Of a stretch of DNA of 64,000 nt, positions 1 to 7,666 are shown in pieces. Positions within the stretch are counted from its first letter, which is position 1; each line of letters opens with the position of its first letter. The stretch comes from Geotoga petraea (GTDB taxonomy: Bacteria > Thermotogota > Thermotogae > Petrotogales > Petrotogaceae). The stretch is from positions 161,643 through 225,642 of the forward strand of contig NZ_FMYV01000004.1 in assembly GCF_900102615.1 (NCBI RefSeq), read 5' to 3'. The notes under the pieces are model-generated. The model had not been told where the DNA came from, searched no databases, and was given only the letters and a program-made list of their open reading frames with translations. The position numbers and the translations under genes are program-made.

Positions 1-2
1 AA

Positions 3-1226
3 GCAGACCTATTGGTGTATGGTATGGCTGAAAAAACTATTTTTGAAATTGGTGAAATATTTAAAAATAAAGGAACAATAGATGATTGCAAATCCCTCAG
101 AGGAGTCGTTTATCAATTAAAGAAAAATGATGTTTTGAAAGAAGAAAAATATGTAGAAATACCTTCTTATGAAGAGGTATCCAAAAACAAAGAAAAATAC
201 ATTGAAGCTTTCAACGCATTTTACAACAATGTCGATCCTTATCAATCTAAAATACTTCTCCAAAAACATCAAAATAGATATGTAGTTCAAAATTTACCTC
301 AACTTCCTCTGTCTCAAAGTGAGATGGATGAAGTTTATTCTTTAAACTACACAAAAGAAGTAGCACCAGAAGAGCTTAAAAAAGGATACGTCAAATCAAT
401 TGATACTGTTAGAACATCAATAACAACACACAGAGGATGTTATGGAGAATGTTCTTTTTGTGCCATCGCCCTTCATCAAGGAAGATATATACAAAGCAGG
501 TCAAAAGAATCAATTATAAAAGAAGTTAAAGAACTAACAAACAGAAAAGATTTTAAAGGCTACATTTCTGACCTTGGTGGTCCCACTGCAAATATGTATG
601 GAGATGATTGTAAGAAAAAAATTAAATCAGGTGCTTGTTTGAATAAGTCATGCATTGGGATAGAATATTGTAAAAGTTTAAATCACAGTCATAAAAATTA
701 TTTAGATTTATTAGAAAATGTAAAAAAAATTGATGGGGTTAAAAAGGTCTTCATTTCTTCAGGAATAAGATACGACCTTATAGAGAAAGACGAGAAATAT
801 GGAGATGAATTTTTGTATAAATTACTGAAGTTTCATAATCCTGGTAGATTTAAAATAGCTCCTGAACATTCAGACAATAATGTTCTAAAGCTAATGAATA
901 AACCAGATTTTATTCATACAGAAAATTTTATAAACAAGCTAAACAAAATAAAAAAAGAAAAAAACTTGAACACTAAATTTTCTGCTTATTTGATATCAGC
1001 ACATCCTGGAGCGACGAAAAAAGCCGATAAAAAACTGGCTTCGGATATCAACAAATTTTTCCCATTTCAACCTGAAGATATCCAAATATTTACTCCAACT
1101 CCTTCAACCAAATCTACAACTATGTACTATACAGAAAAAAATCCTGACAACGGAAAAAGTATTTTTGTAGAAAAAAACGAAAAGGAGAGAAAAGAACACA
1201 AAAATATACTTTTTAATAATAAATAA
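3..1226 (+). CDS. YgiQ family radical SAM protein (5' end missing)
   Basis: The reading frame is open from the window edge, so the gene starts upstream; about 407 C-terminal residues are present against roughly 600 in the family. The radical SAM cluster motif CxxxCxxC is visible as RGCYGECSFCAI, followed by a conserved Ser-Asp-Leu-Gly-Gly-Pro segment and a second cysteine group (C-x4-C-x6-C region) typical of YgiQ/UPF0313. Family members bind a [4Fe-4S] cluster and SAM; the substrate is not established. The N-terminal fragment reads ADLLVYGMAE, which is family-typical and shows that no start codon lies in the window. It is followed by a separate promoter for the histidine kinase. Confidence 0.9.
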   Translation, partial: ADLLVYGMAEKTIFEIGEIFKNKGTIDDCKSLRGVVYQLKKNDVLKEEKYVEIPSYEEVSKNKEKYIEAFNAFYNNVDPYQSKILLQKHQNRYVVQNLPQLPLSQSEMDEVYSLNYTKEVAPEELKKGYVKSIDTVRTSITTHRGCYGECSFCAIALHQGRYIQSRSKESIIKEVKELTNRKDFKGYISDLGGPTANMYGDDCKKKIKSGACLNKSCIGIEYCKSLNHSHKNYLDLLENVKKIDGVKKVFISSGIRYDLIEKDEKYGDEFLYKLLKFHNPGRFKIAPEHSDNNVLKLMNKPDFIHTENFINKLNKIKKEKNLNTKFSAYLISAHPGATKKADKKLASDINKFFPFQPEDIQIFTPTPSTKSTTMYYTEKNPDNGKSIFVEKNEKERKEHKNILFNNK

Positions 1227-1240
1227 TATTCTTAATAGAC

Positions 1241-1270
1241 TTGTAATTTATTATTAAAAAATGCTATAAT
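1241..1270 (+). promoter_or_regulatory. Promoter of the histidine kinase gene
   Basis: TTGTAA at 1241-1246 and TATAAT at 1265-1270 are separated by 18 bp. They lie 35 bp upstream of the kinase start codon at 1305, after the end of the radical SAM gene. Confidence 0.65.
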
Positions 1271-1304
1271 ATTTATATATTTAAATAAATATAGGGGGTT
1301 ATCC

Positions 1305-2531
1305 ATGTCTACAGAAATTGATATCAAAACTTATATTGAGAGTTTTGAAGAAATGTCACAGCTTTTTCAAACTCTTTCCGGGGAAGAAAATGAAAAAACA
1401 TTTATGGAAAAACTATTGAATATTGCCATAAAAAGTATTCAAGAAGCAGAATGTGGTTCAATTTGGAAGATAGAGGGGACTCTTTACAAACCAGTAGCTG
1501 GGTATGGTTATGATGATGAAGTATTAAACAAAATGGAAATACCATTCGACGATTCTTACATATATCAACATCTTGATGAAGAAATTCATGAAACATTTGA
1601 CATTGCCAACTTCAACAAAAATGCATCTGAATTTTATAAAGCTAGTCAAATGCTTCATAATAAAAACGAAAAATTGGTCACCCTTATTGTTCCGCTAAGA
1701 ATTAAAAATAAATTAGAAGGGCATATTTATATAGATAACTTTAAAGTAAAAAAATTTAGCGAAACATCCAAAAGAATTCTGAAAACTTTCAGTAATTTTG
1801 CAAGTACTTTCATGACTCTCATGAATTTAAGAGAAAAGGAAAAAGAAGCAAACGAAATGAACTCTGTTTACCTATCTTTTATCACTCATGAGCTTAGAAC
1901 TCCTTTAACTTCTATAATAGGTTTTTCAGAAACTGTGTTGTCTGATCCGGATATGACTGCAGAAGAAATGAGAAAGATGATGAGAAAGATTTACGCTTCA
2001 GCAAGACATTTGAACTCTTTGATTGAAGATATATCAACATTTAAAAAACTAAACAAAGATCAGAAAATAAATGTGGATAAAATCAATTTTAAGAAATTGC
2101 TTTTTGATTCAATTTCAATAGTAGAGCCAATAACGTCGCCAGATGTTGAGTTAAACATTAAATATGAAACTGAAATTCCTGAAAATATAGAAACAGATTC
2201 CACAAAACTTAGACAGATATTTGTGAATATAATTGGTAATTCTGTAAAATACACTGATTATGGGTATGTAGACATAATAGTTTCGTATAATAAAAAAAAG
2301 AAAATGTTCACAATCAAAGTTGAAGACTCTGGGCCTGGAATCCCAGAAGAAAAGCTTAAGGACATATTTAAACCTTTTGTCAGATTATCAAAGGATAAAC
2401 CTGGTTCAGGTCTTGGCTTAGCTATAGTTAAAAAAAATATTAAAAAATTGAAAGGTACGATACACATGGAATCAAAAGAAGGATATGGGACAACAACTGT
2501 TATAAACATTCCATTGTCTGTGAAAAAATAA
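1305..2531 (+). CDS. Orphan sensor histidine kinase with N-terminal GAF-like domain
   Basis: 408 residues with no obvious membrane segment, so a cytoplasmic sensor is likely. Residues about 15-175 look like a GAF domain. A HisKA H-box follows (SFITHELRTPL, phospho-accepting His195), then an ATPase domain with N-box (NIIGNSVKYT), G1 (DSGPGIPEE), F (FKPFVRL) and G2 (GSGLGLAIV). It should autophosphorylate on His195 and pass phosphate to a response regulator, but none is encoded next to it. The start is an ATG preceded by AGGGGG. That ribosome binding site is perfectly complementary to part of a candidate small RNA near 52,982. The ligand is unknown. Confidence 0.93.
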   Translation: MSTEIDIKTYIESFEEMSQLFQTLSGEENEKTFMEKLLNIAIKSIQEAECGSIWKIEGTLYKPVAGYGYDDEVLNKMEIPFDDSYIYQHLDEEIHETFDIANFNKNASEFYKASQMLHNKNEKLVTLIVPLRIKNKLEGHIYIDNFKVKKFSETSKRILKTFSNFASTFMTLMNLREKEKEANEMNSVYLSFITHELRTPLTSIIGFSETVLSDPDMTAEEMRKMMRKIYASARHLNSLIEDISTFKKLNKDQKINVDKINFKKLLFDSISIVEPITSPDVELNIKYETEIPENIETDSTKLRQIFVNIIGNSVKYTDYGYVDIIVSYNKKKKMFTIKVEDSGPGIPEEKLKDIFKPFVRLSKDKPGSGLGLAIVKKNIKKLKGTIHMESKEGYGTTTVINIPLSVKK

Positions 2532-2562
2532 TCCCTAAATTTTAGGGATTATTTTTTTTATG
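2527..2562. terminator. Intrinsic terminator shared by convergent genes
   Basis: An AATCCCTAAA / TTTAGGGATT hairpin is followed by a T run on the plus strand and preceded by an A run. It can stop both the kinase transcript and the converging holA transcript. Confidence 0.8.
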
Positions 2563-3534
2563 AAACATGGAATTCTTTATAAATTTTATAAAAGGTACTT
2601 TCTGATTTTCAACCGATTTAAATTCTCTTTCCAATTTTTCTATATTAAAGATTATCTTAGCAACATTTTTTCTTGTTAAAAGTCTTGCGATATTTACCTT
2701 TGTTATTTCATCGTTGCTAAAAGTAACACCACAAAAAGATCTAACTCGTTGCTTACTAACTTTAATCTCCTTCGATATTCGCTCTACATTTGGCCATGTG
2801 TATTTTTTTGTTCCAGTTATTACATACATAGTTTTGTAAAGATCATAAAAATAGCTGCTCAAAAACCCTATAAACTTTACTGCTATAAATTGTGGATCTT
2901 CCATCAATTCATTCATCATTTCAACTGCTTTTCCTTCTTTTTGTAAACAAATAGTATAACCAATGTCTTCAAATTCAGGAATTGAAAAATGTGTTGTTAT
3001 TTCTTGTATGTCTTTGGAGGTGATAAACTCTTCATCAGTGTATATTGATAACTTTTGTATCTCTTCATATATGAAGAGGTCGTTTTGGCCAAGAATTTCC
3101 AAAAGGTAGTCTATTGATTCATTTTCCATCTTTTTGTTGAATTTATTTAAGACTTCCCTTACAAACTTTCTCCAATTATCTTTTTCCCATGGTGCAGGAA
3201 GTTTAGCTGTTATATTTTTATCAAATTTTTTCTTAAGGCTTTTCAGTTCTTTTTCATCTTCAGTTGTAATAATCAGTTCTTCAACGGGAGAGTTTTTATT
3301 CATTATATTTTCAGCGATTATCTCCCTATCTTTGTCCTTGAATTTACTGAAGTTCTTAATTACAACCATCTTTTGATTAGAAAACATACTCCCCATCTGA
3401 AATATTTGTAAAAAAGAATTTTCTGAATAGTTTTCTGGAGTTATTGTATGTAGTTCGTATTCATTTTTAATTCTACTTTCAATTTCCATTCTCTTTTTTA
3501 TTTCAGAGTTTCCAACTATCAAAACCCTACCCAT
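2542..3534 (-). CDS. holA: DNA polymerase III delta subunit
   Basis: 330 residues, the usual length of HolA, the clamp-loader subunit that opens the beta clamp. Overall pattern matches the family: an N-terminal fold with FSNQKMVVIKNFSKF near residues 53-67, an acidic linker, a central ELLEILGQNDLFIYEEIQKL-like block and an all-helical C-terminus. Like other delta subunits it lacks a Walker A motif. It is the last gene of the rsmH-ftsL-ftsI-holA run, starting 4 bp after the ftsI stop, so it is probably cotranscribed with cell-division genes. Recognition rests on family pattern, not on a catalytic signature. Confidence 0.82.
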   Translation of the reverse strand: MGRVLIVGNSEIKKRMEIESRIKNEYELHTITPENYSENSFLQIFQMGSMFSNQKMVVIKNFSKFKDKDREIIAENIMNKNSPVEELIITTEDEKELKSLKKKFDKNITAKLPAPWEKDNWRKFVREVLNKFNKKMENESIDYLLEILGQNDLFIYEEIQKLSIYTDEEFITSKDIQEITTHFSIPEFEDIGYTICLQKEGKAVEMMNELMEDPQFIAVKFIGFLSSYFYDLYKTMYVITGTKKYTWPNVERISKEIKVSKQRVRSFCGVTFSNDEITKVNIARLLTRKNVAKIIFNIEKLEREFKSVENQKVPFIKFIKNSMFHKKNNP

Positions 3535-3538
3535 TTTA

Positions 3539-5254
3539 TCACTCCATTTTTGCTGTCTTTATTTGAAAATATCTGTTTTTATCTATTAAAACTCCAGGTT
3601 TTGGATACTGTTCTTCAACGTAATCCCCGTTTCCAGTAATTATTATATCATTTTTACTAACACCAGCACTTATTAAAAAGTTAACAGCTTCATGTATATA
3701 CATACCCTCAATATTTGGCATTACATTTTTGAAAATTATCTTTTTGGTTTCTAAGTTTGAAAAATCTTTTTCATATTTGTAGAATGCTTCTGTGACAACC
3801 GGAGCAGCAACTTCTCCTCCATAAAATTCTCCTTGAGGATTATCTACAATCACTAAAAATGTGTACCTCGGATTAGTTGCTGGGTAATATCCTTCAAAAA
3901 GAGAATAATACGCTTCTTCGTTGTAGCCTTCTCCAGCAATAGCTTTTTGGGCGGTACCTGTTTTTCCGCCTATTAGCATACCTTCTCTATAAGCAAGTTT
4001 TGCTGTACCAGATATAGTAACGTAATTCATCCATTCAACTAATTTTTCTGAAATCTCTTCCGAAAAAACTCTTCTGGCTTCACTTTCTTTATTCTCTAAA
4101 AAGGTAGGTTCTTTGTAAATGCCATTATTTACAAGTGAATTAAAAGTACTAATCAACTGAATAGGTGTAACGCCTATACCCTGGCCCAAAGCAATTTGAT
4201 AAGGGGTTATACTATACCAATTATCCGGATATTTCAAAACACCATCTATTTCTCCTTTAAACTCTGCATCAGTTTTAGTACCAAATCCCATACTAATCAA
4301 ACGTTCATATATCCATTCATTAGAAAATTCTTCTTTAATTTTTTTCATGACTTTTGCTATTGATATATTTGATGAGAGTATAAGTGCGTCTCTTATATTC
4401 AGCTCACCTAATCCATATCCTTCAGATTCTGTCACAATAAAATTAAGATCTTCTTCAGGTTTATAATTGTATGTAGATTCAAATTTTTCGTTTTCTGTTA
4501 TTATTTTTTCATCTAAAGCTAAGGCATAAATCATTGGTTTTAAAGTTGAACCTGGCTCTATATAACCCATATAGCCCAAATTCCAAGGGTAAATAGAAAC
4601 ACTTGCCCTTATTTTCCCTGTTTTAGTATCCATGACTATTGCCACTGCCCCATTAGCCTTTTTTTCTTCAACTGTTTTTTTTAGTTCGTAATAAAGATAA
4701 TTTTGTAACTCATTGTCCAAACTAAGTCTTATAGTACTCTTTTCTTTTAATAATCCATTTTCATGTAAATACTTTTCTATTCCATATTGAGTCGTCTTAT
4801 AATTACCAATAAGAGAATCGTAAGAAAACAAATTGTTGTAAACTCTTTCTTGATTGACATAAATATTTGCAAATCTTCTCATATCCCCTAAACTTTCTTT
4901 TGCTTCTTCTTCAGTGTCATAAACTCCCCAGAATAAAAACTTTTTATTTCCCAGCTCATCATCAGAATATTTGCTGTTTAAGGTTGATTTATTGTTCCAA
5001 TACTCGTTTCTTTTTTTCATAAATTCTAAATCAATCCATACCTCATATTTATTTTTATTGTAAACAAGAAAATGACCCTTGTTATCCACAAGGGTCGCTA
5101 AATTATAATCTTTTTGATTGTTAACTGTTGTCTTTACATTACTCTCACTTGGTGAATTAAAAATTACACCAAATAATATCAAACCCAAATAACCTAAAAT
5201 AAATATCATTTGAGTTAAAGAATATTTAAATTTCATATTTTCATCAGTTCCCAC
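3539..5254 (-). CDS. ftsI: FtsI/PBP2-type septal transpeptidase with a C-terminal PASTA domain
   Basis: 571 residues. One membrane segment near residues 12-34 is followed by a dimerisation region and a penicillin-binding transpeptidase domain. The three active-site motifs are present: STLK (Ser236), SSN (294-296) and KTG (431-433). Residues about 510-571 look like a single PASTA domain, which in other bacteria senses or binds peptidoglycan. It cross-links septal peptidoglycan in the periplasm. The GTG start at 5254 overlaps ftsL by 11 bp; an in-frame ATG at 5236 (Met7) is an alternative, and neither has a strong binding site. Its place after rsmH and an FtsL-like gene is the standard dcw order. 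Confidence 0.92.
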   Translation of the reverse strand: MGTDENMKFKYSLTQMIFILGYLGLILFGVIFNSPSESNVKTTVNNQKDYNLATLVDNKGHFLVYNKNKYEVWIDLEFMKKRNEYWNNKSTLNSKYSDDELGNKKFLFWGVYDTEEEAKESLGDMRRFANIYVNQERVYNNLFSYDSLIGNYKTTQYGIEKYLHENGLLKEKSTIRLSLDNELQNYLYYELKKTVEEKKANGAVAIVMDTKTGKIRASVSIYPWNLGYMGYIEPGSTLKPMIYALALDEKIITENEKFESTYNYKPEEDLNFIVTESEGYGLGELNIRDALILSSNISIAKVMKKIKEEFSNEWIYERLISMGFGTKTDAEFKGEIDGVLKYPDNWYSITPYQIALGQGIGVTPIQLISTFNSLVNNGIYKEPTFLENKESEARRVFSEEISEKLVEWMNYVTISGTAKLAYREGMLIGGKTGTAQKAIAGEGYNEEAYYSLFEGYYPATNPRYTFLVIVDNPQGEFYGGEVAAPVVTEAFYKYEKDFSNLETKKIIFKNVMPNIEGMYIHEAVNFLISAGVSKNDIIITGNGDYVEEQYPKPGVLIDKNRYFQIKTAKME

Positions 5255-5519
5255 CAGATTCCAGATCTTTTAAAATTTCAGCATACTTTTCGATTCTTTC
5301 ATCAACATTTTCAATTTTTTGCTCTAAACTTTCCAATTTAATGGTAGCTACTTCTATGTTCTTTTTATTCATTTCAATGTCCTTCCCAAAATAAATTGCA
5401 AAAGAAAGCCAAATAGTTCCCAGAACCACCATAAGAAAAATAAGAGCTACTAATACCAACGAAAAAGTACCAGAACCTACTTTCTCTATACTTTTTTGAT
5501 TTTCATAAGGCCGTGGCAT
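5244..5519 (-). CDS. FtsL-like divisome membrane protein
   Basis: 91 residues: a short cytoplasmic tail, one hydrophobic segment near residues 19-44, then a charged region (residues about 48-91) with heptad spacing suggesting a periplasmic coiled coil. FtsL proteins are too divergent to call by sequence, so the assignment rests on size, topology and position between rsmH and ftsI. It would bridge FtsI to the divisome. It starts 31 bp after the rsmH stop behind a G-rich binding site (GGGGGGCGG) and overlaps ftsI by 11 bp. Confidence 0.7.
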   Translation of the reverse strand: MPRPYENQKSIEKVGSGTFSLVLVALIFLMVVLGTIWLSFAIYFGKDIEMNKKNIEVATIKLESLEQKIENVDERIEKYAEILKDLESGGN

Positions 5520-5550
5520 ACTACCGCCCCCCGTTAATGAAAAACCACTA

Positions 5551-6441
5551 TTAACCTAAGTATTCTGCAACTCGTAATTTAACACTTCTTGATCTTGGAT
5601 TTTCTTCAACTTCTTCTTCTGAAGGATACAAAGGTTTTTTTGTGACTAATTTATAATTTCCTTGATTTTTATAATAATGTTTTACAATTTTATCTTCCAA
5701 TGAATGAAAAGTCAATATTGCAACTCTTCCCCCAGGATTCAAGAATTCGGTAAACTTATCCAACGCAGTTCTTATGTTATCAAACTCTTTGTTAACCTCT
5801 ATTCTCAACGCTTGAAAAGTTTTTGTAGCAAGATGCTTTTTTCTTCTTCTAATTTCATTATATGGTAAAGCCTTTTTTATTGCTTCTATAAGTTCAAAAG
5901 TTGTATTTATTGGTCTCCTATCTACAATACTTTTAGCAATTCTTCTTGAAAACTTGAACTCCTCACCATATTCAAAAATTATACGAGCTAACTCTTTTTC
6001 ATCGTATTCATTGACTACTTTAGCAGCGTTTAAAGCTGATTCAGTATCCATCCTCATATCTAAAGGTTCATCATTCATAAAAGTGAAACCCCTGCCCTCA
6101 CCTTTTAATTGAAAAGTAGATACTCCTAAATCCATCAAAAAGCCATCAACTTTATCTATACCAAGCCCTTTCAATACCAAATCAATGTCCTGATAAGGAG
6201 CTTTAAAAAATTCTATTTTTTCAGCTAAATCTTCCAATCTTCTTTCGGCAATCTCAAGAACTTCGTAATCAATATCAACTGCTATAATCTTAGATTTACC
6301 TTCGGTATATTTATAAATAGCTTTTGAATGACCGCCTTCACCTACTGTGCAGTCAACGTATATTCCATCTTTTTTAGTAATAAGGTTATCATTTATCTCA
6401 TTGACCATAATACTCCTGTGATAATCTTTATACTGTCTCAA
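5551..6441 (-). CDS. rsmH: 16S rRNA (cytosine(1402)-N4)-methyltransferase
   Basis: 296 residues, usual for RsmH/MraW. The SAM-binding motif is DCTVGEGGHS; downstream are MDLGVSTFQLK, GFTFMNDEPLDMRMD and LTFHSLEDKIVK, all family hallmarks. It methylates C1402 in the ribosomal P site. The start is a TTG behind AAGGTGGTG. The N-terminal RxYxxxHxxxMVxE matches family members, favouring this start over the in-frame ATG at 6408, although that ATG has a good AGGAG site of its own. A TTGACA-18-TATAAT promoter overlaps the TTG start region, so two protein forms are conceivable. Confidence 0.95.
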   Translation of the reverse strand: MRQYKDYHRSIMVNEINDNLITKKDGIYVDCTVGEGGHSKAIYKYTEGKSKIIAVDIDYEVLEIAERRLEDLAEKIEFFKAPYQDIDLVLKGLGIDKVDGFLMDLGVSTFQLKGEGRGFTFMNDEPLDMRMDTESALNAAKVVNEYDEKELARIIFEYGEEFKFSRRIAKSIVDRRPINTTFELIEAIKKALPYNEIRRRKKHLATKTFQALRIEVNKEFDNIRTALDKFTEFLNPGGRVAILTFHSLEDKIVKHYYKNQGNYKLVTKKPLYPSEEEVEENPRSRSVKLRVAEYLG

Positions 6442-6443
6442 TA

Positions 6444-6473
6444 ATTATACACCACCTTAACAAACATGTCAAA
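6444..6473 (-). promoter_or_regulatory. Consensus promoter overlapping the rsmH start region
   Basis: Read on the minus strand, TTGACA (6473-6468) and TATAAT (6449-6444) are separated by 18 bp. Transcription would begin near 6437, inside the first codons of the TTG-initiated rsmH and upstream of the ATG at 6408. A second AT-rich -10-like element lies near 6490 and could provide the longer transcript. Confidence 0.55.
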
Positions 6474-6549
6474 CTGACCAGCATTTATATTATATATTTT
6501 TTCTTATAACATATAAATTTTCCGGAAAAAACATATTTGTAAAAAAATA

Positions 6550-7653
6550 TTATTTTTGTAATTCAGCAAAATACAATAATTCGGATTCTATAAAACCATC
6601 TATTTCTCCATCTAAAACACCCTGAGAATCTGATGTTTCATAATCTGTACGATGGTCTTTTACCATTTGGTAGGGATACAAAACGTATGACCTAATTTGA
6701 TTGCCCCAAGATATATCTTTAACCTCTCCATGAATAGACATTTTCTCTTCCATCTTTTTTCTCATTTCAAGATCATAAAGTCTCGCTTTCAAAATTTTCA
6801 TTGCAGTAGCTTTGTTTTGATGTTGAGATCTTTCGTTTTGAGCTGTTACAACAATCCCTGTTGGTAAATGAGTAATTCTAACAGCTGAGTCAGTTTTATT
6901 GACGTGCTGACCCCCCGCTCCACCAGACCTATAAGTGTCAATTCTTATTTCATCATCTTTTATTTCTATTTCTATATCATCATCTACTTCTGGAGTTACG
7001 TTTATTGAAGTAAATGAAGTATGTCTTCTACCGTTTGAATCAAAAGGAGATATTCTAACCAATCTATGTACCCCTGTCTCATATTTCAATTTTCCATATG
7101 CAAAATCTCCAGAAATTTTTATAGTAGCACTTTTTATGCCAGCTTCTTCTCCATCTTGAAAATCTATTGTTTCGTACTTCATATTATTATTTTCACACCA
7201 TCTTGTGTACATTCTTAAGAGCATGGAGCCCCAATCTTGTGATTCAGTTCCTCCTGCTCCAGGATGAATTGTTAAGAAAGCATTGGAATCATCATATTTA
7301 CCATTTAACAACATTCTAAGTTCAAAACTTTTAGTCATCTTCTCTGCCTCAATCAATAGGGTCTGAACTTGATCTTCCATTGAAGGGTCTTCATCAGAAA
7401 ATTCTATTGCAACATCTATATCATCAAAAATAGATTGTAATTTTTTGAATTCTGCAATTTGGTCTTTTAAATGCTGGCTTTCTTTTGATACTTTTTGTGC
7501 TTTATTCTGATCATTCCAAAAATCAGATTTAACCATTTTTTCTTCTAATTCCTTAACTCTTTTTTTTGATTTTTCTATATCAAAAAGATTTTTAAGGTCC
7601 TCAAATTTCTTTTTAATTTCTTCTAATCTCAGTTTGTCTTCATAAGAAATCAT
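6550..7653 (-). CDS. prfB: Peptide chain release factor 2
   Basis: 367 residues. The GGQ motif (247-249) that triggers peptidyl-tRNA hydrolysis is present, and the stop-codon reading tripeptide is SPF (202-204), which marks RF2 (UGA/UAA) rather than RF1. The gene is a single uninterrupted frame from an ATG behind GGGAGG. At the place where many bacteria carry the autoregulatory CTT-TGA frameshift, this gene reads CTT-TTT-GAT, so no programmed frameshift is needed. It follows secA by 13 bp and ends the long minus-strand operon that begins at pgm. Confidence 0.97.
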   Translation of the reverse strand: MISYEDKLRLEEIKKKFEDLKNLFDIEKSKKRVKELEEKMVKSDFWNDQNKAQKVSKESQHLKDQIAEFKKLQSIFDDIDVAIEFSDEDPSMEDQVQTLLIEAEKMTKSFELRMLLNGKYDDSNAFLTIHPGAGGTESQDWGSMLLRMYTRWCENNNMKYETIDFQDGEEAGIKSATIKISGDFAYGKLKYETGVHRLVRISPFDSNGRRHTSFTSINVTPEVDDDIEIEIKDDEIRIDTYRSGGAGGQHVNKTDSAVRITHLPTGIVVTAQNERSQHQNKATAMKILKARLYDLEMRKKMEEKMSIHGEVKDISWGNQIRSYVLYPYQMVKDHRTDYETSDSQGVLDGEIDGFIESELLYFAELQK

Positions 7654-7666
7654 AAATTTCCTCCCA

